This document shows, in pieces, positions 18,236 to 25,455 of a DNA stretch of 64,000 nt (within the stretch, counting starts at the first letter, position 1; each line of letters begins with the position of its first letter). The stretch is from an uncultured Myxococcales bacterium. Its GTDB lineage: Bacteria; Myxococcota_A; UBA9042. The notes below the pieces were generated by a model. It had not been told where the DNA came from. It saw only the letters and a list, made by a program, of their open reading frames with translations, and ran no database searches. The position numbers and the translations under genes were made by a program. Location of the stretch: NCBI GenBank assembly GCA_903840165.1, contig CAIMEY010000082.1, positions 53,232 through 117,231 on the forward strand. The letters run 5' to 3'.

Positions 18236-19501
18236 TCACGGTGCTCGTTCGGCGTGGGGCACCTTGGCAGCGGGCGTTGGCGCTGGCTTGCCGGCCGATT
18301 CGGCTCCAGCTTTGCCCGCAGATTTAGGAACTTCTGCAACCTTTCGCCGCGGCGCAATCTTGTCTGGCAGCGGTTCGCACATGGCCACTGGATTTTGGGC
18401 GGGTTGAACGCGAATCGGCGGCAACGCTGCAATTTTAGCCACTTCACTCAGCAGTGCGTGGGCCTCGGTCACCGGCTCGCCGCAGACCATGTCGACACGC
18501 AAGGCCATTTGCGCCGCTGTCGCCCAATCGCCCTTGGCCAAAGCTCTTTTGCCTGCCAGAAGCCACGCCGACTGGGGGTCCTCTTCGGCCGCCGTCACCG
18601 CGTCACTGCCCTTGCCAAGTAACCGCTCATTTCGCAACGTCAAATGCGCTTGCTGCTGCTCTTCATGGGTCGGCTGCCACTGACTCAAGCGGTCGCAAGC
18701 CAGCTGCAAGGCACCAGCCGCCTTGTCGGCAGGACTGTATTCTGCCTTGCCTTCGCACAGTTGCCGCAGGTGTTCGCCGTCGACGCTGCTAAACTCACGC
18801 CCTTCAAAGGGCAGCCAACCTTTGCCGACGTGGAGCAACCGAGCTTGCCGCCGCCATTGCAAAACTTCGCCGAGATTTCCATCGATAAAACGCGAAGATA
18901 TCACGGCAAGTACCGGCGTCTCAGGCAGCCGCGTCGCGATCAGCGTGCCCCAAGCGGTCGCGTCGTGCCCGGCCTTGCTGCGCTCAGGGGGTAGATTGCT
19001 CGGCTCGCGCTCGGGTTCAGCCACGTCCATGGCCCAGTTCACATCGCCCGGCCAAACGGCTACGATGTGAAATTGCTTGCCAGAATGGCTAGTTCTATCG
19101 GTGCGTTCCAGGGCATTCTGAAACAGACAGGCCTGCACCACTTGAGGGGCCTCGCCCGGCTTGGCCGCAGGCAGGGTCAGCTCGAGGTGCTTGACCAACA
19201 AGGCGCCGCTGGGCCCGGCATCGGCACAATCGCTTGTTGGCACAGCGGGTTGGCCACCATCGCCGCCCGTTGTCAACCGTGGGGGCAGCTTGGGCGGGAC
19301 CAAGAACAGGTCCCCCGGTGTCTGGCCGGCAGGCAGGGCCAGGGGCGGCTCCTCGGCCACGGCGGCGGGTGCGGGCTCTGGCTGCGGAGATTCCGCCGCG
19401 GCTTGCGCCACCTTGTTCTTGGGCAATCTTTCTGATTCTGCCTTGTTACAGGCAGTCAGTGCCAAGCCACACAGCATCAACCTGGAGCAGATCCTGCGCA
19501 T
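18236..19501 (-). CDS. Lipoprotein of unknown function
   Basis: A 421-residue protein I do not recognise. The ATG at 19501 has GGAGG at 8 bases and starts a signal peptide ending in the lipobox LTAC. A Pro/Ala/Glu-rich stretch follows, then a mixed alpha/beta region with Cys pairs and a helical region rich in Leu, Ala and Gln (about 280-370) that could be a TPR-like solenoid. The tail is Pro/Ala/Lys-rich. The start overlaps the end of the GNAT gene upstream by 25 bases, so the two are probably co-transcribed. An ATG-proximal alternative start at 19522 would lengthen the n-region. Confidence 0.6.
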   Translation of the reverse strand: MRRICSRLMLCGLALTACNKAESERLPKNKVAQAAAESPQPEPAPAAVAEEPPLALPAGQTPGDLFLVPPKLPPRLTTGGDGGQPAVPTSDCADAGPSGALLVKHLELTLPAAKPGEAPQVVQACLFQNALERTDRTSHSGKQFHIVAVWPGDVNWAMDVAEPEREPSNLPPERSKAGHDATAWGTLIATRLPETPVLAVISSRFIDGNLGEVLQWRRQARLLHVGKGWLPFEGREFSSVDGEHLRQLCEGKAEYSPADKAAGALQLACDRLSQWQPTHEEQQQAHLTLRNERLLGKGSDAVTAAEEDPQSAWLLAGKRALAKGDWATAAQMALRVDMVCGEPVTEAHALLSEVAKIAALPPIRVQPAQNPVAMCEPLPDKIAPRRKVAEVPKSAGKAGAESAGKPAPTPAAKVPHAERAP

Positions 19502-20031
19502 TCGTCTCGCCTCCGCAACCATAGGCCCATGGCAATCAAATCGTCGTAATTATTGCCAAGTTTTGCTTCACGTCTGAGGATTCCCTCAACTTCAAACCCG
19601 AGTTTGGCATAGAGCTGCCGCGCTGAGCCATTGCTGGCGTGAACCTGCAGATTCAGCTTGATCATCAGGCGGTTTACCCGCGCCCAATCGACGCAGGTCT
19701 GCACCAAGGCCTGGCCCAGGCCGCGGCGCCAGTGACTCTGCAGCACGCCCACACTTAGCGTGCCCACATGGCGATTGCGCAGGAATTCTCCACCTGTAAT
19801 CGAGCCTAGCCCGACGATAACACCGTGAGCCGTCACAGCGCAGCATTGCATGCTGGTGGGATGGGCGGCAAATCGTTCAACCCATTGCGCCTGTTCGAGC
19901 AGCGAGCCTTGAGGGTCCTCGGCGCCTTTGAGCATGAACTCCGTCTGTCGCACGATTTGGGCACGAAAACGCACCAGCGCGGCTGCATCCGTTAGAACTG
20001 TTTGGCGAATTGTGCAACTCGTACGGTCCAT
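19477..20031 (-). CDS. GNAT-family N-acetyltransferase
   Basis: Transfers an acetyl group from acetyl-CoA to an unknown amine. The core includes the acetyl-CoA loop WRRGLGQALV (motif A, R-R-G-L-G-Q), preceded by the strand GTLSVGVL and followed by NLQVHASNGSARQLYAKLGF, the usual GNAT motif B with Asn-Ala-Tyr-Gly/Phe features. It ends in a RimL/PhnO-like EGILRREAKLGN. The start at 20031 (ATG, 184 residues) is chosen because the upstream in-frame sequence is Arg/Pro-rich and unlike the family; its ribosome site (AGGG, very close) is weak. The downstream lipoprotein gene overlaps its end. Confidence 0.82.
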   Translation of the reverse strand: MDRTSCTIRQTVLTDAAALVRFRAQIVRQTEFMLKGAEDPQGSLLEQAQWVERFAAHPTSMQCCAVTAHGVIVGLGSITGGEFLRNRHVGTLSVGVLQSHWRRGLGQALVQTCVDWARVNRLMIKLNLQVHASNGSARQLYAKLGFEVEGILRREAKLGNNYDDLIAMGLWLRRRDECAGSAPG

Positions 20032-20374
20032 CCCTAGGGCCTTGCGTCCGCGCCAGAGGCGACCAAGCGGGGGGCACCATAGGCAGTTTGTCGGCAACGG
20101 GCAAGATGGGCGTGCGAAAGACAAGGGAAATCTCAGGGGACCGCGGCGCCGTCGGGCATTGCGGGAAAGGCGACTCGGCCAGTCATCGCGCCCTACGGTG
20201 CCTCGAGCGCCTGCCAAGTGCCGAGCGACAAGGGTCGACGCTCAGCGACGAATCGGGTGTATTTTCAGGACATCTCGCGGCCTGTCCGAACGTCGCAGGA
20301 GTTGCTACAGTGCGCTTAGGCGGACCGGTTCGCGCCCATCGTGGCTTGCGTCGGTGCCTACGCACGGAGCCATT
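20032..20374. other. Divergent intergenic region GNAT / Cys-rich lipoprotein
   Basis: A 343-base gap between divergent genes. A GTTGCTACAGT stretch near 20300 offers only a weak -10-like hexamer for the rightward gene. No hairpin, repeat or small gene is convincing. Confidence 0.4.
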
Positions 20375-22780
20375 ATGAAATTGCAAGCTTTTTGTCGACT
20401 CATCTTGCCCTACTGTCAAGCCATTGCCTTGGTGTTGACCATGACCGGCTGCAGCAATGACGCCACCGTGACTGGGCTTTCCGCTGGCGGCGGCGACGGC
20501 ACCGGCAGCAAGGATGGCGGCCAGATCGACGGCAGCGTCCCAGATGGCGGCAGCAGCGACGTCAGCGGCGTCGACATCGTGCCTGCCGGTTGCAGCAAAG
20601 ACAGCGATTGCTCGATACTTTCAGGCACTTGTGGCCAGGGACAATGCGTGGGCGGCCAATGCCAAGTGGTGGCCTTTCCCGTCGATGGCGCGCCATGCGT
20701 GGTCGGCGCTGGCAAATGTGCCGCCATGGGTTCGTGCGGCAAAGGGATTTGCCAGGCTTCGACGATCAGTTGCGACGACAACAACCCATGCACGACCGAT
20801 GGCTGCGATCCCAGCCTGGGCTGCAGCCACGTCGCGATCGCCGGGTGTGGCACCGGCTGCAAGAGCGACTTTGACTGCACCGACGGCAATCCTTGCACCC
20901 AAGACCTATGCGTGGCCAGCAGTTGCACGCATGTGGCCGCGGCCGGCTGCACCACGGGTTGCGCCAACGACGCCGCTTGTGACGATGGCAACAATTGCAC
21001 GTTCGATCAATGCCTTGGCGGCCAATGTTCCCATGCGCAGTCGACTGATTGCGTACCCGCTTGCAGCAGTAACGATCAATGCAATGACGGCGACCCCTGC
21101 ACAGGCGATGTTTGCGCAAACGGCGTCTGCCAGCATTACGCTGTCATGTGCGCAGGTTGCAAGTCCGATAGCGAGTGCGACGACGCCAACCTCTGCACGG
21201 GCGACGCCTGCGTAGCCGGACAGTGCCAGCACGGCAGCGTCGTTTGTGGCGGACCTCCCGACCCATGCGTGCTAGCGTCCTGTAACCCCAAGACAGGACA
21301 GTGCGAATTGACCAAGGTGCCCAACTGCGGCGGCTGCGCCAATGGCCAAATTTGCCAGGACGGCAACCCGTGCACGACCGACCTGTGCGGGGCCGATGGC
21401 AACTGCGCCTACATTGCCAATACCTGCGATGATTCAAATAGTTGCACGACCGACGCTTGCGATCCCAGCAGCGGCGGCTGCCTCCATAAGCCGATTGCTG
21501 GCTGCAGTTCCGGCGGCTGCGGCAGTGCGAGCACCTGCGATGACGGCAACGCCTGCACCACGGACACCTGCACGCCCTTTGGCTGCAGCCATGCACCGAT
21601 ACCTGGCTGTAATTACTGCAAAACCAACGCCGATTGCGACGACAATGCCCCTTGCACCAAAGATGTGTGCGGCGTCACTGGACAATGCAGCCACGTCGCC
21701 ATCCCCAACTGCACCGTCAAGGCGTGCACAACGGCCGCGCAATGCAATGACAGTCTTGGATGTACTCAGGATTTATGCGTAGCCGGCGTCTGCAAGTACA
21801 ACGCGCTCACCGGATGCGCCTGCACCACGGCCTGGGACTGCAACGACCAGGGCTTATGCACGGCCAATCAGTGCGTGCAGGGCAAATGCTATACAAATGA
21901 CAAGGATTGCAACGACAACGACCCGTGTACCACCGATGCCTGCAACGGGCCCGACGGCCAGTGCCTGCATACGCTCATCCCCGGTTGCAAGTACAAACCC
22001 TGCACAACGATGAACGATTGCTTGGACGGCGACTACTGCACCAACAACTTCTGCCAAAACGGCAACTGCTTTTTCACGCCGCTCAACTGCGACGACGGCG
22101 ACCCGTGCACCAGCGACAGTTGCACCAGCCCAGCCGGCACCTGCGCCCACGCGGCCATCGATGGCTGTGGCAAGAATCCCGGTTGTAATGCAAGCAGTTG
22201 CGACGATGGCAATCCCTGCACGGCCGACGGTTGCGACGCCGCCGGCAACTGCACCCACACCGCCCTGCCCTCTTGCGGCGGCTGCGATCCCAAGAAGTGC
22301 GATGATGGCAACCCATGTACGCAAGATCTCTGCGGTTCCGGCGTTCCCTGCGTACACATTCCCGTTCCGGGCTGCAGCGTTTGCGGCGCTGGCTCCTGCG
22401 ATGACGGCATCCCGTGCACCATCGATGCCTGCGACCCGAGCAGCGGCGCCTGCACCCACACCCAATCGCCTGATTGTGCAGGCGTTTGTCAGAGCAACGC
22501 CGACTGCAATGACGGCAACAACTGCACCGGCGACCTATGCGTGGGCGGCGTCTGCCAGCACAAGCTCATCACTTGCGACGATGCGAACCCGTGTACCAGC
22601 GATGTTTGCCAACAACCTTCAGGTGTTTGCAGCAATCAGCCCATCCCCGGCTGTGTGGCCAAGCCATGCAAGCAGGACGGCGATTGCAACGACAACAAGG
22701 CGTGCACCAAGGATTCCTGCCAGTTCGGTTGGTGCCACAACGACCTGGCGCCCGGCTGTCTTGGCGGCCCAGGCGGCTAA
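20375..22780 (+). CDS. Lipoprotein built of about 20 Cys-rich repeats
   Basis: An 801-residue surface or secreted protein. The ATG at 20375 has GGAG at 6 bases. The signal peptide ends in the lipobox MTGC. A Gly/Asp/Ser-rich linker of about 40 residues follows. From about residue 70 to the end I count about 20 tandem copies of a 30-38-residue unit of the form CxxxxxCDDGNPCTxDxCxxxGxCxHxxIPGC. Typical anchors are DDGNPCT, DLC and GCSH. Similar repeats are frequent in Myxococcota and related secreted proteins, where function is generally unknown. The fixed Cys spacing implies a disulfide-stabilised rod, and the Asp-rich DDGN motifs may bind calcium (inference). No catalytic domain is present. 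Confidence 0.85.
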   Translation: MKLQAFCRLILPYCQAIALVLTMTGCSNDATVTGLSAGGGDGTGSKDGGQIDGSVPDGGSSDVSGVDIVPAGCSKDSDCSILSGTCGQGQCVGGQCQVVAFPVDGAPCVVGAGKCAAMGSCGKGICQASTISCDDNNPCTTDGCDPSLGCSHVAIAGCGTGCKSDFDCTDGNPCTQDLCVASSCTHVAAAGCTTGCANDAACDDGNNCTFDQCLGGQCSHAQSTDCVPACSSNDQCNDGDPCTGDVCANGVCQHYAVMCAGCKSDSECDDANLCTGDACVAGQCQHGSVVCGGPPDPCVLASCNPKTGQCELTKVPNCGGCANGQICQDGNPCTTDLCGADGNCAYIANTCDDSNSCTTDACDPSSGGCLHKPIAGCSSGGCGSASTCDDGNACTTDTCTPFGCSHAPIPGCNYCKTNADCDDNAPCTKDVCGVTGQCSHVAIPNCTVKACTTAAQCNDSLGCTQDLCVAGVCKYNALTGCACTTAWDCNDQGLCTANQCVQGKCYTNDKDCNDNDPCTTDACNGPDGQCLHTLIPGCKYKPCTTMNDCLDGDYCTNNFCQNGNCFFTPLNCDDGDPCTSDSCTSPAGTCAHAAIDGCGKNPGCNASSCDDGNPCTADGCDAAGNCTHTALPSCGGCDPKKCDDGNPCTQDLCGSGVPCVHIPVPGCSVCGAGSCDDGIPCTIDACDPSSGACTHTQSPDCAGVCQSNADCNDGNNCTGDLCVGGVCQHKLITCDDANPCTSDVCQQPSGVCSNQPIPGCVAKPCKQDGDCNDNKACTKDSCQFGWCHNDLAPGCLGGPGG

Positions 22781-22806
22781 ACTGGCATAATATCAATATT
22801 TTGCGA

Positions 22807-23655
22807 TCAGAACTGCGCCAAGAGCCATGTCGGCGTGCGCTGGGCAGGCAATGGCGCCTGAGGCGGCCAGGCCGTAACGCCCCATAAAGCCAAGGCAGAA
22901 TCAATACCTACAGCATGAGCCCCCTGCATGTCCGTAGCCGGCTGATCGCCGATCATCAGCACGCGCCCGGGCCCCACCGCCTGCAGCCCTTGCTGGAACA
23001 GCGCCGGATGGGGCTTCCCCAAAGCTTGGAATCGCAACGGAAAATCTGAGAAGCGCGCCGCTATTCCACCTTCGAGCAGCGCCGCCAGACTGCCGCTGGC
23101 AAACCCCCACGACTCGCGCGCCTTGGGATAGGTCAGGTCGGGATTGGGCAGGACCAGGTGCATGGGCCGGCCAAGCTGCAAGGCACGAACGACACAAGTT
23201 AGGGTATCATCTAGAATTTCTAGTAGCGGGTAGCCTGCTTCGTCGCACAGGACGAGGACGGAAAAATCCGGGTCCGGCAGCGGCGCAACGTGACCGCCGG
23301 CCCGCGTCACGAGCGCGCAGGAATCAGCGGTCCCGAGGACGCGGCAGCGGGCACCGCGCAAGCCTCGCTCAGCGAACCAGTCCGGCAAAAGTCCTGCCGC
23401 ATTGAGAACTTGTGAGGCATGGACCGGCAAACCATAGCCTTGGTAGCGCGCCGCAGCAGACTCGGGAGTCTTGGACGCGTCATTGCTCAGAATTCTCCAG
23501 GGCTTGCCGTGCTCGTCAAGCCGCTGGAGAAACGCGGCCGCACCTAGGCAGGGCCCGGCGCCTTCGACCAAAACGCCATACGCATCCAGCAGAAAGGCGT
23601 CATACAGCGCGATGAGCTGATCGGTGGTAGCAAGGGGCGGCGCGGAGGGAGGCAT
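22807..23655 (-). CDS. HAD-superfamily hydrolase, class IIA (NagD-like)
   Basis: A 282-residue probable phosphatase. The ATG at 23655 has AGGAG at 8 bases. Motif I is FLLDAYGVL with nucleophile Asp24, motif II is ILSND, the Lys motif is LGKPHPALF, and motif IV is MIGDQPATDMQGA. These and the cap region (about 85-180) fit the NagD/PLP-phosphatase-like class IIA group, specifically the branch whose motif I reads DxWGV or DxYGV rather than DxDGV. The second Asp of motif I, the usual general acid, is Tyr26. Phosphatase activity may therefore be weak or use another residue. Substrate unknown. The gene ends 26 bases from the convergent Cys-rich lipoprotein gene. Confidence 0.8.
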   Translation of the reverse strand: MPPSAPPLATTDQLIALYDAFLLDAYGVLVEGAGPCLGAAAFLQRLDEHGKPWRILSNDASKTPESAAARYQGYGLPVHASQVLNAAGLLPDWFAERGLRGARCRVLGTADSCALVTRAGGHVAPLPDPDFSVLVLCDEAGYPLLEILDDTLTCVVRALQLGRPMHLVLPNPDLTYPKARESWGFASGSLAALLEGGIAARFSDFPLRFQALGKPHPALFQQGLQAVGPGRVLMIGDQPATDMQGAHAVGIDSALALWGVTAWPPQAPLPAQRTPTWLLAQF

Positions 23656-23762
23656 CTGCAGGCTCCTAGGCAAACCGGCAACTCGGGTGAACCGAGGGGT
23701 TGGCTGAAATTATTGAAATCAATCAGTTGTTACATGGACGACGGCAGCAAGGGCTGCCCCAT

Positions 23763-23794
23763 GCAAGGCCAAGCAAGGCCAAGCAAGGCCAAGC
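23763..23794 (+). repeat. 10-bp tandem repeat (GCAAGGCCAA, 3.2 copies)
   Basis: Three exact copies of GCAAGGCCAA in direct order at 23763-23792 plus two more bases, within the 298-base gap before the vWA gene. Ten-base spacing is close to one helical turn, so the copies face one side of the DNA. It may be a slippage product or a binding array. Nothing else in the gap stands out except a TTGACC at 23882 with only a poor -10 partner. Confidence 0.8.
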
Positions 23795-23953
23795 ATTCTC
23801 TAGGTTACGGCTATCGATGCAAGCGCTTGGGACACGCTCGATGGCCGCGGCACTGTCAAGATTGGGCAAAGAGCTGGCGGTTTGACCGTCACTGCCGTGG
23901 GCCTTAGTCTGATTAGCACGGCCAGCTCAAGAGAAGCGGCGGGGCAGTGGAGA

Positions 23954-24625
23954 ATGGTTGAGCAACTACCTTTTGGCGCAGTGGAATTTGCCGCCAATCC
24001 CGAACCGCGCTGTCCCTGCGTGCTGGTCCTGGACACCTCAGCGTCGATGGCGGGAGAGCGAATTGCGCAACTTCAAGCCGGTCTTGAGCGCTTCAAAGTT
24101 GAGCTGGCGGCTGACTTGCTGGCCAAGAAACGCGTGGAGCTGGCAGTCGTCTCTTTTGGTGGAAGCGTGCGTCTGGCCTCAGATTTTACGGCCGTGGAGT
24201 GCTTTGACCCGCCCCAACTGCGCGCCGATGGCTTGACGCCCCTGGGTCAGGCCGTGCAGACGGCCCTGGAACTCGTGCGGACGCGTAAGAACGTATATCG
24301 CCAGAATGGTATTGCGTATTATCGCCCATGGGTCTTCCTGCTGACCGATGGCGAGCCGACCGATGCCTGGCAAGGAGCAGCGAAGGCTATTCGCCTAGCG
24401 GAGGAGCAGAAATCCCTTGCTTTCTTTGCTGTTGGCGTTGCGGAAGCCAACATGGACATCTTGGCGCAGTTGGCCGTTCGCACACCGTTGTCCCTCGATG
24501 GATTGCGATTTGCCGAGATGTTCTCGTGGCTTTCGACCTCGCTGCGCTCCGTTTCACACTCGAGCGTGTCCGACGAAGTCGCCTTGGCCAATCCGGCCGT
24601 GCCCAGTGGCTGGGCCAAGGTGTGA
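23954..24625 (+). CDS. von Willebrand factor A domain protein (YegL/TerY-like)
   Basis: A 223-residue cytosolic vWA domain protein, first gene of a kinase/phosphatase triad. The metal-ion-dependent adhesion site is complete: LDTSASM (D27-x-S-x-S), a Thr in DGLTPLGQAV, and Asp in LLTDGEPTD. The overall pattern, with AVGVAEANMDILAQL near the end, resembles E. coli YegL and TerY. No signal peptide is seen. The ATG at 23954 has GGAG 3 bases upstream, closer than ideal; an in-frame TTG at 23882 is a longer alternative. Its stop overlaps the next start in GTGA. In comparative work on Ter systems, vWA, PP2C and kinase genes form a conserved TerY-P triad, which suggests this protein scaffolds or senses for the other two. 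Confidence 0.83.
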   Translation: MVEQLPFGAVEFAANPEPRCPCVLVLDTSASMAGERIAQLQAGLERFKVELAADLLAKKRVELAVVSFGGSVRLASDFTAVECFDPPQLRADGLTPLGQAVQTALELVRTRKNVYRQNGIAYYRPWVFLLTDGEPTDAWQGAAKAIRLAEEQKSLAFFAVGVAEANMDILAQLAVRTPLSLDGLRFAEMFSWLSTSLRSVSHSSVSDEVALANPAVPSGWAKV

Positions 24626-25452
24626 GCGTGCAGTCCGGCCGGACACGGTTCACGCGGGTTGTTCGGCCTGGGCGAAAGCGCACGGAAGACTGGGCAATTC
24701 TTGGAATTTCGGCTCCTGGCAGCAAGAGAGTTGCGCTTGCCGACGGCGACGATCGACTCGCCGCCCGTGTCGTGGCAACCCCTCAAGGCTCAACGCTTTT
24801 AGCCGCGCTGGCCGATGGCGCTGGCAGTGCCCCCCTGGCTGCTCTAGGCGCGTCGCTAGCGTGCCACCACGGCCTGCAGCAACTGGCGCGAGCGCTACAG
24901 CGCGGCATTCTGACCAGTTCGGATGGTCGTGTCTATGATGAATTGATTGTTATTATTGATCAAATCCGGACAGCGCTACAGAACCGTGCCCAGCGGCTGA
25001 GGCGGCCGGTGCGCGATCTAGCGACGACCCTTGTGCTGGTGCTTGCCTCGCCAACCGCGACCTGGGTGGCCCAAGTTGGCGATAGTTACGCCGTTTTGCG
25101 CCATGGCGATTTGGCGCGCATCGCGTTTTGGCCCCACCAAGGCCAATACGTCAATAGTACTGCGTTTATCACCGATAGCACGGCGCCCCGCCAGATTGGG
25201 CGTTTTGCCGTCACCGATGCCGTGGCCCTGCTGAGCGATGGCCTCTCCCCTGTGGCCCTTGAGCACCGCAGCCAGCAAGCGTTTTCTGGCTTTTTCCTGC
25301 CCATGTGGCAAGAACTGCAGCACCGCGATGCGCAAAGCCTAGAGGGGCCGTTGCGCGCGCTGCTGACAGGACCGGGCGTGCGTGCTGCCAGCGACGATGA
25401 TGTCGGCCTGGTTCTAGCGCTGCGAACGCGTCGGCGGACTCAGCCGGAGTAG
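24622..25452 (+). CDS. PP2C-family protein phosphatase (YegK/PphC-like)
   Basis: A 276-residue probable metal-dependent Ser/Thr phosphatase that would reverse the action of the downstream kinase. PP2C landmarks are ALADGAGSAP (motif with the metal-binding Asp), LATTLVLVL, AQVGDSYAVLR, ALLSDGLSP and SDDDVGLVLAL, which supply the expected Asp ligands. The usual DGMGG reads DGAGS, as in the short PP2C_2 branch that includes YegK. The start is GTG at 24622 in the overlap GTGA with the vWA stop; GTG at 24628 is also possible. Upstream residues in the same frame belong to the vWA coding region read in another frame. The gene ends 3 bases before the kinase start, so the three genes form one tight unit. 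Confidence 0.82.
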   Translation: MSVQSGRTRFTRVVRPGRKRTEDWAILGISAPGSKRVALADGDDRLAARVVATPQGSTLLAALADGAGSAPLAALGASLACHHGLQQLARALQRGILTSSDGRVYDELIVIIDQIRTALQNRAQRLRRPVRDLATTLVLVLASPTATWVAQVGDSYAVLRHGDLARIAFWPHQGQYVNSTAFITDSTAPRQIGRFAVTDAVALLSDGLSPVALEHRSQQAFSGFFLPMWQELQHRDAQSLEGPLRALLTGPGVRAASDDDVGLVLALRTRRRTQPE

Positions 25453-25455
25453 GGA

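Noticed and set aside
20512..22680. Regular DNA-level periodicity that might look like a CRISPR or satellite array
   Set aside because: The periodicity comes from protein repeats; unit length varies (about 90-115 bases), copies are diverged, and the frame stays open.
22781..22806. AT-rich stretch between two convergent genes as a terminator
   Set aside because: Only a tiny AATAT dyad and no GC stem; not enough for a call.
23882..23910. TTGACC ... TAGTCT as promoter of the vWA operon
   Set aside because: The -10 hexamer matches only 3 of 6 positions, so the pair is not better than chance.
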